DNA of 64,000 bases from Sphingomonas sp. (GTDB lineage: Bacteria > Pseudomonadota > Alphaproteobacteria > Sphingomonadales > Sphingomonadaceae). Below, piece by piece: positions 17,261 to 26,778 of this stretch; the stretch's first letter is position 1, and each line of letters starts with the position of its first letter. The stretch covers positions 1 through 64,000 of the forward strand of contig NZ_JAIEPC010000009.1 in NCBI RefSeq assembly GCF_019749955.1. The letters are read 5' to 3'. The notes under the pieces were generated by a model. It was not told the DNA's origin. It searched no databases and was given only the letters and a program-made list of their open reading frames with translations. The position numbers were made by a program, and so were the translations under genes.

Positions 17261-18475
17261 ATGGCGATGAAAATGCTTAACCGTCCAAAATCGATGCTGC
17301 GTGACTTCATCAAATCTGAGGCGTCGGGGGGCATAATCTTAATGATCGTGGCTTTTGTTGCCATGATTATGGCGAACTCTTCGTTTGCATCCTCGTATTT
17401 CGGAATACTTGATTGGACCATTGGACCCACATTTACGCCAAAACTCGGTCCCACGACGCTTCATTTGTGGATTAACGACGGCCTGATGGCCATTTTCTTT
17501 TACGTCGTTGGCCTTGAGGTAAAACGCGAGTTTCTTGATGGTCATTTGACGACTTGGGCCGACCGGCGCCTCCCGCTGGTCGCCGCGCTCGGCGGCATGG
17601 CTTTTCCTGCCGTCGTTTATCTGAGCATTGTTGCCGGCAATGCTGACCTGACCCGCGGTTGGGCGATCCCGGCGGCGACTGACATCGCGTTCGCGCTCGG
17701 GGTCGTCGCAATGCTCGGAAAGCGCGTGCCGACTTCGCTCAAGCTTTTTCTGACAACCGTTGCGATTATCGATGACATGGGTGCGGTGGCGATCATCGCC
17801 CTGTTTTATACATCGACGCTCACGTTGTGGGCGCTGGCCGCCGCTATCGCAGTCTTTGCGCTTCTGTTGCTGCTGAATCGCTGGGGCGCCCGGCATCCTG
17901 CCTGGTACCTGATTGGATTTGCATTGATGTGGTATTTCATGCTGGTCTCTGGCGTCCATGCAACCATCGCCGGCGTGCTGGCGGCATTCGCCGTACCGCT
18001 CCGCGCAACACCGGCCGCACCGGAAGCCGCGGACTCTACGCTTCACCGCCTTGAACACGGACTGCACCCCTGGGTTGCCTTTGCCATCGTCCCGATCTTC
18101 GGATTTGCCAATGCTGGTGTATCTCTCGATGGTCTGGGGCTAGATACAGTGTTGGCTCCGCTTCCGCTTGGCATTGCTCTGGGATTATTCATCGGCAAGC
18201 AACTTGGTGTTTTTGGCTTGGTCGCGCTGGCAGTGCGTCTGCGAATTGCACAGCGTCCAGCAGGGGCAAGCTGGCGACAAATCTATGGCGTGAGCCTGCT
18301 GTGCGGCATCGGGTTCACGATGAGCCTGTTCATAGGAGCGCTGGCCTTCCCGAATCAACCGGAAGCCGACGCGGCAAAAATTGGCGTTCTCATCGGCTCT
18401 CTTGCGAGTGCATTGCTCGCAGTCTTGGTCCTGCGCTTTTCCGGTTCCTTGCTACCTAAGCCAGTGAAATCTTAA
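17261..18475 (+). CDS. nhaA: Na+/H+ antiporter NhaA
   Basis: 404 residues with about 12 membrane helices. The ion-binding pair of aspartates of NhaA is present in LTTVAIIDDMGAVAIIA, along with AIPAATDIAFALGVVAMLGKR and LLCGIGFTMSLFIGALAF. The enzyme extrudes Na+ for H+ at the inner membrane and supports alkaline and salt tolerance. It is the last gene before the tRNA-Leu fragment. Confidence 0.95.
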   Translation: MAMKMLNRPKSMLRDFIKSEASGGIILMIVAFVAMIMANSSFASSYFGILDWTIGPTFTPKLGPTTLHLWINDGLMAIFFYVVGLEVKREFLDGHLTTWADRRLPLVAALGGMAFPAVVYLSIVAGNADLTRGWAIPAATDIAFALGVVAMLGKRVPTSLKLFLTTVAIIDDMGAVAIIALFYTSTLTLWALAAAIAVFALLLLLNRWGARHPAWYLIGFALMWYFMLVSGVHATIAGVLAAFAVPLRATPAAPEAADSTLHRLEHGLHPWVAFAIVPIFGFANAGVSLDGLGLDTVLAPLPLGIALGLFIGKQLGVFGLVALAVRLRIAQRPAGASWRQIYGVSLLCGIGFTMSLFIGALAFPNQPEADAAKIGVLIGSLASALLAVLVLRFSGSLLPKPVKS

Positions 18476-19196
18476 TACCTGGTCCGAGCTAGATGATCCG
18501 ACGTTCAGCGCAAGCGGAAGATCGCCCCGCCTTTTTTTCGCAGCGTAATCGGCGCTGAGTCATACCTGTTGGCTAACCGCTTATCCGCTCGCCGGACAAG
18601 TCGGCGCGCGGTTCGGACAACAAACAGCGTTATTCGTGTTGGCCGCACTTGCGATGTGTGGTGTCGCCATCGCATTCCGGCTGTGGCCTGCGCGAAACCC
18701 AAAGGCGATCAAGCATTAGATCCAGACCTATCCGGCAATCATCCGCACAAGCTGGACCATGCAACGTCGCAATCATGACATGTGCATGACTATCTGATCG
18801 ACGATCTTCACGCCAACTGGCCACGCTGATTCTTGGCAGAAATCCGAAGCCACATTCGGGGTAGCCCAAAAAAATCTACACTGTTCCTGCACAGGACAAA
18901 AATGGTCTGTTTTTGTGAGTTATTTCCGTGACTTACAAGTCGTCGATATGGTCGGGACGACAGGAGAGCGACGCGATGAACGGCGGCTGCCTCAATCCCC
19001 GCAAAGCAGGCATGCCGCGCGAGCGTATGCTTGCGCATAGATTGTTTAACGCGGCGCCGGATGAAGAGGAGTTGCCGCGTCGTCGCAGCCATAATTTCCA
19101 TTGATTGACGCTGAAAATTTACACAAAACCTTACACAGTTCTTGACCCAAGGAAAATAATGTTATATTCTACAAATGCTTACGGTAGTCTCGTCCC
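18476..19196. other. terminal non-coding part of the island
   Basis: About 720 bases without a supportable gene, between nhaA and the tRNA-Leu fragment. Several short frames exist on both strands with no recognisable domain. The composition is mixed and AT-richer near 19,100-19,170. Islands often carry an empty stretch of this kind next to the attachment site. Confidence 0.5.
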
Positions 19197-19252
19197 ACTT
19201 AAAATCTGTCTTCCCTATGGAAATGCGGGTTCAAGTCCCGCCGTCCGCACCA
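19197..19252 (+). other. 3' fragment of a tRNA-Leu(UAA) gene, probable att site of the island
   Basis: The segment holds the anticodon loop (CTTAAAA), a long class II variable arm, a perfect T-arm (GCGGG TTCAAGT CCCGC, 19225-19241), the 3' acceptor strand CGTCCGC and CCA. No matching 5' acceptor strand (GCGGACG) or D-arm is found upstream, so the gene is incomplete here. Tyrosine integrases commonly use tRNA 3' ends as attB, which leaves an intact gene at one end of the element and such a fragment at the other. The solute-binding gene starts 36 bases later. Confidence 0.75.
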
Positions 19253-19288
19253 TAGCCCCCGGCCCGCCCGCGTGGCACAAGAGCTGTC

Positions 19289-20755
19289 ATGCGCCGACTC
19301 CGAGCTGCCCTTTCGATTGCCTTCGCCGCGCTGGCGCTGGCCGGTTGTGACCGCCGCGCCGATCGCGGCCCGGTGATTGTCAGCGCGATCGGCAAGACGC
19401 CGGGGCTGGTCGATCCCGCGCGCGGGGCGACCGACATGCCCGCGCGGCTGATGATCGATTCGGTCGCGCAGGGGCTCGTCCGCTTCGACGCGAGCGGGCA
19501 GATCGCGCCGGGGCTCGCCGAACGCTGGACCGTGCTCGACAATGGGCTCAGCTATGTTTTTCGGCTGCGCGATGCCGAATGGAGCGATGGCGAAGCGGTG
19601 AAAGCCGCCGATGTCGTCGCGGTGCTGAACCGCGAACTGGGGCGCGAGTCGCGCAATCCGCTCCGCCCCTTCCTGACAGCGATCGACGAAGTCGTCGAAA
19701 TGACGCCGCAGGTGGTCGAGATTCGCCTGTCACGCCCCCGCCCCGATCTGCTGAAGCTGTTCGCCCAACCCGAACTCGCGATGTTCAAGGCGCGCCCACC
19801 GGCGGGCAGCGGGCCGTTCCGGCTGCAGGCGCGCGGGCGCAACTGGGTGATGCTGCGCCCCGCCTTTGATCCGGTCCGCGCCGCCGCCGAAGATGTGCAG
19901 GAGCCCGGCCCCGAGCAATCGGTGCAGCTGTACGGCGAACGCGCGTCGCGCGCGATCCTGCGCTTCGTCGCGCGCGAATCGGACATGGTAACGGGGGGCA
20001 GCTTCGTCGACTGGCCTTTGCTCGCGGGCGTGCAGGTGGCCCCCGCCAATTTGAAGATCGATCCCGCCGCGGGGCTGTTCGGGCTCGCTGTCGTCAACCG
20101 TGACGGCTTCCTGGCCGATGCGGCGAACCGGCTCGCGGTCGCGCAGGCAATCGACCGCACCGCTCTCGTCGCGGCTTATGCGCCGGGCTGGACCGCCGAC
20201 GAACGGCTGCTGCCCGATCAGCTCGATTCGAGCAGCCCGCCGGTGCTGCCGAGCTGGACCCGGCTCGACCCCGCCGCGCGGCGCGACGGCGCGCGCGCCC
20301 GCGTCGCGCGCTGGCGGGCTGACAACGACACAGCGCCCGTGCTGCGGATCGCGCTGCCCAAGGGGCCGGGCGCGACGATCCTCTATGGCTTTGTCGGCGC
20401 ATCGCTCCGCGCGATCGGTATCGAGCCGCAGCGCGTGCCGATGGGCGCCAGCGCCGACCTGCGGCTAATCGATGCGGTTGCGCCCTATGACAGCGCGCGC
20501 TGGTACCTCGGCACCGCGTGCCAGCTTTGTAGCCCCGATGTCGCTGCCAAGATCGATGCGGCGCGCGAAGCACCCGACATGGCCAGCCGTGCGGCGCGCC
20601 TTGCCGAGGCGGATATGGCACTGGCCGAGGACGGTGCCTATATCCCGATCGCGCGGCCCTTGCGCTGGAACCTCGTCGCGCTGCGGCTGGCCCGGTGGCA
20701 GGGGAACGCCCGCGCGTGGCATTCGTTGAATGCGCTGCGTAACGAGAGGCAATGA
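19289..20755 (+). CDS. family 5 extracellular solute-binding lipoprotein
   Basis: 488 residues. The N-terminus has a lipoprotein signal with lipobox ALAGC (Cys19). The body matches family 5 binding proteins of peptide/nickel ABC importers: LVRFDASGQIAPGLAERWTVLDNG and YVFRLRDAEWSDGEAVKAADVV near residues 75-125. No permease or ATPase gene is adjacent, so it is an orphan binding protein. It begins 36 bases after the tRNA-Leu fragment; its original promoter may have been displaced by the island. Confidence 0.82.
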   Translation: MRRLRAALSIAFAALALAGCDRRADRGPVIVSAIGKTPGLVDPARGATDMPARLMIDSVAQGLVRFDASGQIAPGLAERWTVLDNGLSYVFRLRDAEWSDGEAVKAADVVAVLNRELGRESRNPLRPFLTAIDEVVEMTPQVVEIRLSRPRPDLLKLFAQPELAMFKARPPAGSGPFRLQARGRNWVMLRPAFDPVRAAAEDVQEPGPEQSVQLYGERASRAILRFVARESDMVTGGSFVDWPLLAGVQVAPANLKIDPAAGLFGLAVVNRDGFLADAANRLAVAQAIDRTALVAAYAPGWTADERLLPDQLDSSSPPVLPSWTRLDPAARRDGARARVARWRADNDTAPVLRIALPKGPGATILYGFVGASLRAIGIEPQRVPMGASADLRLIDAVAPYDSARWYLGTACQLCSPDVAAKIDAAREAPDMASRAARLAEADMALAEDGAYIPIARPLRWNLVALRLARWQGNARAWHSLNALRNERQ

Positions 20756-21207
20756 TGGCTGGCCGCACTTCCCGTATCGATCCCGAGACCGTGTCGCGGT
20801 TCGCCGAAGTCTTGGCGCTGAAGGACGATCCGGCGTCGGTGCGGCGCCGGGTCGAGGCGCTTGAACATCTGATGGAAGGATTGGTGACGCTCCCCGGCAT
20901 CAACCGCAAAATCGGCCTCGACGTGATCCTCGATCTGGTGCCGATTGCGGGCGATGCGGTGGCGGCGGCAATGGGCGCCTATATGATCTGGGAAGCGCGC
21001 AATCTGGGCATGTCGCGCTGGCAGATGACGCGGATGGCGACCAATGTCGGCATCGACTTCGGGCTGGGGCTGATCCCCTTTGTCGGCGCGATCCCCGATT
21101 TCTTCTTCCGGTCGAACACGCGCAACCTGAAGATCATCAAGCGCCACCTCGACAAACATCACCCGTCGAGCGTGCTTATCGACGCGAAGCCCCGCGCCAA
21201 ATCTTGA
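20752..21207 (+). CDS. DUF4112 family membrane-associated protein
   Basis: 151 residues. The central part matches DUF4112: LDVILDLVPIAGDAVAAAMGAYMI and GLGLIPFVGAIPDFFFRSNTRNLK, two glycine/proline-broken hydrophobic segments. Function unknown. The start overlaps the stop of the preceding gene by four bases. Its last 32 bases overlap the 3' end of the convergent RNase T2 gene. Confidence 0.85.
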   Translation: MMAGRTSRIDPETVSRFAEVLALKDDPASVRRRVEALEHLMEGLVTLPGINRKIGLDVILDLVPIAGDAVAAAMGAYMIWEARNLGMSRWQMTRMATNVGIDFGLGLIPFVGAIPDFFFRSNTRNLKIIKRHLDKHHPSSVLIDAKPRAKS

Positions 21208-21892
21208 TCGGCGCGTCCGCCGCCAGCCCGCCCTGATGCGCGGGGCAGCGCGCATAGGCGAATTGCTTGTCGAGGCAGAGCCACACTTCCTCTAGCCAGC
21301 CCGATTTGTTGGCCGTGATCCGCATCATATCGGCATTGATGCCGCGATTGGCGCCCGCAATCGCCGTCGCGACGTCGCCCGCCGTCAGCCCGTCACGCCG
21401 CGACAGCGCGTTCATGTCGGGATAGCGCAGGGCCGCATAGAGCCGGGAGGATTTGGCGAAATAATCGGCCGGGCGGCTGCTCATGCAGGTGCCGTGCTTG
21501 GCCCATTCATGCTGGATCAACTGCGCCGAGGGGGTCGCGCAGAGCTGGCCGCGAATAACCGGCGCGGGGACGATGCCCGTCGCGCGGCAATATTGCGGCC
21601 ATTCGGGCCCCTCGCCATCGGGCCACAGCCCGTGCAGCGTGAAGCCGAAGCGATTGCCGCTGCCGCATTCGAACTTGGCCGACGCGTCGCTGGCATTGTT
21701 GTGGCAATATTGCGCGGCCCAGCTGATCGCCAGCGTATAGCCGCCGATCGGCAGCACGCGCTTGGGCTGGGCGGGCGTCGGCAGATCGGGGCGCGGGCGC
21801 GGCAGCTTGGCCGGGACCGCGCAGCTATAAGCCTGCGCCTGTGCGAGCGTCGGCAGCGCGAGCGCGGCGAGCGTCAGCGCAAGGCGGATCAT
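21176..21892 (-). CDS. secreted ribonuclease T2 family protein
   Basis: 238 residues from ATG 21892, with a signal peptide (LTLAALALPTLAQAQA). Both catalytic segments of RNase T2 are intact: FTLHGLWPDG (CAS I) and HEWAKHGTC (CAS II), each with its histidine. Cysteines are present for disulfides, fitting a periplasmic location. The enzyme cleaves RNA through 2',3'-cyclic phosphates. The start overlaps the stop of the upstream membrane protein gene by four bases. Confidence 0.9.
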   Translation of the reverse strand: MIRLALTLAALALPTLAQAQAYSCAVPAKLPRPRPDLPTPAQPKRVLPIGGYTLAISWAAQYCHNNASDASAKFECGSGNRFGFTLHGLWPDGEGPEWPQYCRATGIVPAPVIRGQLCATPSAQLIQHEWAKHGTCMSSRPADYFAKSSRLYAALRYPDMNALSRRDGLTAGDVATAIAGANRGINADMMRITANKSGWLEEVWLCLDKQFAYARCPAHQGGLAADAPIKIWRGASRR

Positions 21893-22323
21893 GCCGCGCG
21901 CGCCGTTTCGCCGAACCACGCCGGCGTATCGGGCCGGAACATCATGCTAACAGCCGCCATCAGCAGCGCGGACGCCCCAAGGCTGAACAGCGACCCCACG
22001 AGACTACGCGACTCAGCGCCAAAACCGGTCACCAGCCCGAACAAAAGAAACGCCGCACCGAGCAAATTGATCGCTGCGAGCGCCACCAGTAGCCATTTGG
22101 CGACGACTGCTCCTTTACGGCTGATGAAATACCACAGCAGAAGCTGCGCCAGCACCCCCAGCCCGAGCATCGACGGCAGCAGCCATGGGCCGACAGTCTC
22201 ATTGGCCTGCGCCAGCGCGGGATTGTCGCTGCCGAAGAGGGCGACCGACGACCCCACCAGACCGACCATGATATGGCCGAGGTAGAATTGTTCGAAGCGA
22301 ACGATCGATGCGGGCCGGTTCAT
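21889..22323 (-). CDS. small four-helix membrane protein, unknown function
   Basis: 144 residues with four hydrophobic segments (HIMVGLVGSSVALFG, LLPSMLGLGVLAQLLLWYFI, WLLVALAAINLLGAAFLLFG, LGASALLMAAVSMMF). No domain recognised. ATG 22323 follows AAGGGGAA. Its stop overlaps the RNase T2 start, so the two are one operon, though any functional link is unclear. Confidence 0.72.
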   Translation of the reverse strand: MNRPASIVRFEQFYLGHIMVGLVGSSVALFGSDNPALAQANETVGPWLLPSMLGLGVLAQLLLWYFISRKGAVVAKWLLVALAAINLLGAAFLLFGLVTGFGAESRSLVGSLFSLGASALLMAAVSMMFRPDTPAWFGETARAA

Positions 22324-22371
22324 GGCAATTCCCCTTGGTGTTGCGTCATCATAGCGCCCGGCTGGCGCGGC

Positions 22372-23217
22372 TCAAGCGGCTGAAAAATCGAGACCGATAT
22401 CGGCAGCGGGCGCCGATTGCGTCAGCCGCCCGACGCTGATGAAGGTCACGCCCGTCTCGGCAATCGCGCGGATCGTGTCGAGCCGGACGCCGCCCGAAGC
22501 CTCGGTCGGCACGCGCCCGGCGACGAGCGCGACCGCCTCGCGCAGCATCGGTGGCGGCATGTTGTCGAGCAGCAGGTGCGTGGCGCCCGCCGCCAGCGCG
22601 GGCGCGATCTGATCGATCCGGTCGACTTCGACGATGATCCGCTCGATGCCCGCCCCGACCGCGCGCCGCACCGCTTCGCCGACCGACCCTGCAACCGCGA
22701 CATGATTGTCCTTGATCATCGCCGCGTCCCACAGGCCCATGCGGTGATTGGTGGCACCGCCCATCCGCGTCGCATATTTTTCGAGCATGCGCAGGCCGGG
22801 AATCGTCTTGCGCGTATCGAGCAAGGTCGCACCGGTCCCCGCAATCGCATCCACGTAGCTGCGCGTCATCGTAGCGATGCCCGACAGATGCTGAACCGTA
22901 TTGAGCGCCGACCGTTCCGCCGTCAGCAGCGCGCGCGCGCGCCCTTCGAGCCGCAGCAAATCGGTGCTCGCCGCGACGCTGTCGCCGTCCGCCACCAGCG
23001 CCTCGATCCGCACCTCGGGGTCAAGCGCGCGGAAAAAGGCTTCGGCAATCGGCAAGCCCGCGACCACAATCGGGTCGCGGCTGTCCATCACCCCGGTGAA
23101 GCGCGCGTCGGCGGGGATGACGGCGGCGGCGGTGATGTCGCCCCCCTGCCCCAAATCCTCGGCCAGCGTCGCCGCAACGAACGCGTCGAGATCGACTCCG
23201 GGCAAGGCAATGTTCAT
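22372..23217 (-). CDS. nadC: nicotinate-nucleotide pyrophosphorylase (carboxylating)
   Basis: 281 residues, the usual length. Family signatures include EDLGQGGDITAAAV near the N-terminus, LSGIATMTRSYVDA, the PRPP/quinolinate-binding LLDTRKTIPGLRMLEKYA, GGATNHRMGLWDAAMIKDNH, and the C-terminal EASGGVRLDTIRAIAETGV. It converts quinolinate and PRPP to nicotinate mononucleotide in de novo NAD synthesis. A core housekeeping gene. Confidence 0.97.
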   Translation of the reverse strand: MNIALPGVDLDAFVAATLAEDLGQGGDITAAAVIPADARFTGVMDSRDPIVVAGLPIAEAFFRALDPEVRIEALVADGDSVAASTDLLRLEGRARALLTAERSALNTVQHLSGIATMTRSYVDAIAGTGATLLDTRKTIPGLRMLEKYATRMGGATNHRMGLWDAAMIKDNHVAVAGSVGEAVRRAVGAGIERIIVEVDRIDQIAPALAAGATHLLLDNMPPPMLREAVALVAGRVPTEASGGVRLDTIRAIAETGVTFISVGRLTQSAPAADIGLDFSAA

Positions 23218-23247
23218 GCGCTGCGCCTTGGCAAAACCCCCTCGCGA

Positions 23248-24945
23248 TTACCAGCCCTGCGTCGCCGTCCCCGCCACGGTGTAGAGCGTCACCAACAGCC
23301 CGACGAGTATCGCCCCCGGCCGGTGGCTCCCCGTCCGCCGCCAGGTGAAGATGCCGATCGCGGCGATCACCGGCAGCAGCACGATGAACTGGATCGCGAT
23401 CACCGTCGTCAGGGGGTCGAACGCCGTCGGCAATTGGCCGGTCAGGTAGAACACGCCGTAATCAACCGCGAGCAGCACGAAGATGCCGAACACCATCGCC
23501 GCCTTCGCCCAGCCATATTGCGCCAGCCAGCCGTCGCCTTTCACCGTCAGCCGCCCGGTCAGCGTCCGCATCGCCGCGACAAAGCCGAAGGTGATCGGCA
23601 CGACATAGATCGCCGCGATCGTCAGTTGCTGCACGCTCGGCAGCTTGATCCCGACCACCCACAGCCGGAAATCGGTGACGAAGACCCGGTCGACCAGCGC
23701 CAGCAGCGCATAGCCCGCAGCGGTGCTGAGCGCCGCAATCGCGATCGACTGGCCCCAGCCCGATTGCGGCCCGACACGCGTCCCCCGCCCGATCCAGGTA
23801 CTGATCGCCGCGCCCACCAGCAGCCACAGCGCCACTTGCGTGCTCACCGTCTGCGGCAGCACCGGATTGGGCGGCACCAGCAGAAACACGGCGATGAAGC
23901 AGGGGAAGAAGGTCAGCATCGGCAGGAAGGCGGTTTGCAGGAAAGCGGTGCGCCATTTGCCGTCACGCCGCACGCTGCCCGGAACCGGCTCGCGCCGCAG
24001 CCCTGCAAAGGCGGAAACGCCGAGGAGCAGATCGAACGTGCCGAGCACCACCAGCACGAAGCCGATCAGCCCGAGGCCGGTGCCGATTTCCTTGCCGACC
24101 CAGATCTGGTCGCTCGACGGAATGGCCTTGCCGCCCTTGAGCGTCACCGAAAACCAGTCGATCGCGCGCGCCACCGCTTCGGGCGAAATATGGTCGCCCG
24201 GATGCGTCACCGCCGGCGTCGCCAAAATGCGCGCGGTGCCATCGGCGATCGATCCATAAAGCTTGCGTGGCTGAATCGTTTCGGTGGTACCGAACACGGC
24301 TTTGAGCTTTGCGGACGTACCGATGTCACGCGCCTTGTCGACGCCCCACATCAGTTTCGAGAATTCATCGTACTGGCTGAACACCAGCCCCAGATTGCGT
24401 GGCCATACCGGGCTGCCTTCCTTGGCGAAGGGCGCGCCGGTCGACGATCCTTCGAGCACGATCGCCTTATACGCATCGGGCATCGCGGCGGCGGCGGCGA
24501 GCACGGTCCAGCCGCCCATGCTGTGCCCCTCCAGCCCGATATTGGCGGTGTCGACCATCGGCAGCGACCGCAGATATTTCAGCCCATCCGGCCCGCCAAA
24601 GCCATCGGCATAGGCCGGGCCATCGCTATAACCGTGCCCGCGCTGGTCCAGCGCCAGCACGACACAGCCGCGCCGCGCGAATTCGATCGCGAACGCATCC
24701 TGCGTCTCGCGCGAGTTGATATAGCCGTGGACCGCGAGAATGCCGGGCGCCTTGGCCAGCGGGGTCGCGCCCGGCGGCACATAGAGCAGCGCGCTCATCG
24801 TCTTGCCGCTCGCGCCAATGAACCGGATGTCGCGCACCGACACGCCGCCGCTGGTCTGCACCGACGATGCCCACCAGGCGCCGCCGATTGCCAGGATCAG
24901 CCCCAGCACCACCATCCACAACCCGCCGCGCGGTGTCCTTGCCAT
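23248..24945 (-). CDS. alpha/beta hydrolase fused to a multi-helix membrane domain
   Basis: 565 residues. An N-terminal membrane anchor is followed by an alpha/beta hydrolase domain with HGYINSRET (oxyanion region), DQRGHGYSDG and the nucleophile elbow GHSMGG. From about residue 290 to the end there are about seven hydrophobic helices. So the hydrolase is probably membrane-tethered and faces the periplasm. Three consecutive ATGs exist; 24945 fits best with the GGGGG site. Substrate unknown. On the opposite strand lies a very long, spurious open frame. Confidence 0.78.
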   Translation of the reverse strand: MARTPRGGLWMVVLGLILAIGGAWWASSVQTSGGVSVRDIRFIGASGKTMSALLYVPPGATPLAKAPGILAVHGYINSRETQDAFAIEFARRGCVVLALDQRGHGYSDGPAYADGFGGPDGLKYLRSLPMVDTANIGLEGHSMGGWTVLAAAAAMPDAYKAIVLEGSSTGAPFAKEGSPVWPRNLGLVFSQYDEFSKLMWGVDKARDIGTSAKLKAVFGTTETIQPRKLYGSIADGTARILATPAVTHPGDHISPEAVARAIDWFSVTLKGGKAIPSSDQIWVGKEIGTGLGLIGFVLVVLGTFDLLLGVSAFAGLRREPVPGSVRRDGKWRTAFLQTAFLPMLTFFPCFIAVFLLVPPNPVLPQTVSTQVALWLLVGAAISTWIGRGTRVGPQSGWGQSIAIAALSTAAGYALLALVDRVFVTDFRLWVVGIKLPSVQQLTIAAIYVVPITFGFVAAMRTLTGRLTVKGDGWLAQYGWAKAAMVFGIFVLLAVDYGVFYLTGQLPTAFDPLTTVIAIQFIVLLPVIAAIGIFTWRRTGSHRPGAILVGLLVTLYTVAGTATQGW

Positions 24946-25026
24946 CATCATCCCCCGTTGACCGCGCCCATTAACCATATCAGGCATCGCAGCGACGGTC
25001 GTTGCCGCGCAGTTGGAGAGCCGATC

Positions 25027-25722
25027 ATGCCCGAGGTCAAGGTTTTCGCGTTCGATGTGTTCGGCACCGTCGTCGACTGGCGCAGCAGCATCGCGCGCGA
25101 GGTCGCGCCGCTGGTGGGCGATGCGATCGATCCGGGCGCCTTCGCCGATGCGTGGCGCGCGCGCTATCAGCCCGCGATGGAGGCGTGCCGCAGCGGGGCG
25201 CGGCCCTATACGCGGCTCGACATCCTCAACCGCGAGACGCTCGACGATCTGCTCGGCTTGCTGGGTCTTGACTGGGACGAAGCGACCCGCGCCGATATCG
25301 CCATGGCGTGGCGGCGGCTCGATCCTTGGCCCGATGCGGTGGCGGGCCTCGCGCGGATCAGGGCGCATTTCCCCATCGTGACGCTGTCGAACGGCAATAT
25401 CGCGCTGACGCTGGAGATGGCGCGGCGTGCGGGCCTGCCGTGGGATGCAATCCTCGGCGCCGAAGCGACGGGGATCTACAAGCCGCTGCCGGGCGCGTAC
25501 CTCGGCACCGCCGACATCCTCGGCATCGCGCCCGAGGAATTGTGCCTCGTCGCCGCGCACCACAGCGACCTCGCCGCCGCCCGCGCCGCCGGGTTAAAAA
25601 CCGCCTTCATCGCCCGCCCGATGGAATATGGCGGCGCCCCCGCCCCCGACGCGCATTTCGCGCAGGCGTGGGAGTGGTCCGCCAACGCTATCACTGATCT
25701 GGCGACGCAACTCGGCTGCTGA
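25027..25722 (+). CDS. HAD superfamily hydrolase, haloacid dehalogenase type II
   Basis: 231 residues from ATG 25027. The nucleophile motif FDVFGTVVDWRSS (Asp10) is that of L-2-haloacid dehalogenases; TLSNGNIAL is motif II with the Ser/Asn pair, and the Lys of GIYKPLPGAYL is motif III, followed by AAHHSDL for motif IV. It probably hydrolyses (S)-2-haloacids or a related small acid, but many members have other substrates. Confidence 0.85.
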   Translation: MPEVKVFAFDVFGTVVDWRSSIAREVAPLVGDAIDPGAFADAWRARYQPAMEACRSGARPYTRLDILNRETLDDLLGLLGLDWDEATRADIAMAWRRLDPWPDAVAGLARIRAHFPIVTLSNGNIALTLEMARRAGLPWDAILGAEATGIYKPLPGAYLGTADILGIAPEELCLVAAHHSDLAAARAAGLKTAFIARPMEYGGAPAPDAHFAQAWEWSANAITDLATQLGC

Positions 25723-25783
25723 CGCTTGCCATACCGCGCGCGCCAAGCGCAGATGCGCGCAAACCAAGCACAGGAGCGGACGC

Positions 25784-26746
25784 ATGAAAGCAGCAGTCTA
25801 TTACAGCAACGGCGACCCCAGCGTGCTTGTTTATGAGGATGTGGCCGATCCCGTCTGCCACCCCAAGGGCGTCGTGATCCGCGTGGAAGCGGTGAGCATC
25901 GAGGGCGGCGACACGCTCAACCGCTGGCGCGGCCCGCTCGTCACCACGCCGCACATTGTCGGCTATCAGGCGGCGGGCGAGATCATCGAAGTCGGCGCCG
26001 AAGTCACGCATCTGAAGGTTGGCGACCGGGTGGCGACGGTCGACGCGTTCGGCTCACATGCCGAACTGCGCCCGGTGCCTGCGCGCAATTGCTGGCCGAT
26101 CCCCGCCGGGCTTGATCCTGCCAAGGCCGCCGTCGTGCCGGTCGCGTTCGGGACGGCGCATGAATGCCTGTTCGGGCGCGGTGGGCTGAAGGCCGGCGAA
26201 GTCGCGCTGATCCAGGCGGGCGCAAGCGGCGTCGGCATCGCCGCGATTCAGCTGGCGAAACAGGCCGGGGCGACGGTGCTCGCCACCGCATCGAGCGACG
26301 AGCGGCTCGATCGGTTGAAGGCCTACGGCCTCGACCACGGCATCAATTACAAGCGCGATGAGGTGGCGGCCGAAGTGCGGCGGCTGACCGGCGGCAAGGG
26401 CGCCGATGTGGTGGTCGATCCGGTCGGCGGCACGACGCTCCAAGGCTCGATCGACGCGCTCGCCTATCGCGGGCGGTTGTCGATGGTGGGCGCGGCCGGG
26501 CGCGAGGCGATGAAGGTCGACGTCGCCTCGCTGATGGGCGGCAACCGGAGCCTGAGCGGCGTTTTCCTCGGCGCCGAAATCATGACCGACCGGGTGCACG
26601 ACATGATCCAGGGGCTGATCGAGGATGTCGCTGCGGGGAAGCTGGAAGTGGTGATCGACCGGAGCTTCGCGCTATCGGAAGCGGCGGAAGCGCATGCGTA
26701 TATCGAGAGCCGGCAGGCGGTCGGGCGGGTGGTGCTGGTGCCTTGA
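25784..26746 (+). CDS. zinc-type alcohol dehydrogenase / quinone oxidoreductase family protein
   Basis: 320 residues from ATG 25784 with AGGAG eight bases upstream. MDR fold: an N-terminal GroES-like domain and a Rossmann domain with IQAGASGVGIAAIQLAKQAG (GxxGxG). The zinc-binding cysteines of classical ADHs are missing, which fits the zinc-independent NADPH:quinone reductase branch. Follows the dehalogenase by 61 bases in the same direction. Confidence 0.88.
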   Translation: MKAAVYYSNGDPSVLVYEDVADPVCHPKGVVIRVEAVSIEGGDTLNRWRGPLVTTPHIVGYQAAGEIIEVGAEVTHLKVGDRVATVDAFGSHAELRPVPARNCWPIPAGLDPAKAAVVPVAFGTAHECLFGRGGLKAGEVALIQAGASGVGIAAIQLAKQAGATVLATASSDERLDRLKAYGLDHGINYKRDEVAAEVRRLTGGKGADVVVDPVGGTTLQGSIDALAYRGRLSMVGAAGREAMKVDVASLMGGNRSLSGVFLGAEIMTDRVHDMIQGLIEDVAAGKLEVVIDRSFALSEAAEAHAYIESRQAVGRVVLVP

Positions 26747-26778
26747 TGGGCGCGTGGGGAGCGGGCGCCTTTTAGCGA

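Noticed and set aside
22417-25722. A plus-strand open frame of 1101 codons covering nadC and the hydrolase gene in antisense
   Set aside because: Its product is a low-complexity, Arg/His/Pro/Gln-rich sequence typical of the reverse strand of GC-rich genes. Only its 3' end (from 25027) codes, for the dehalogenase.
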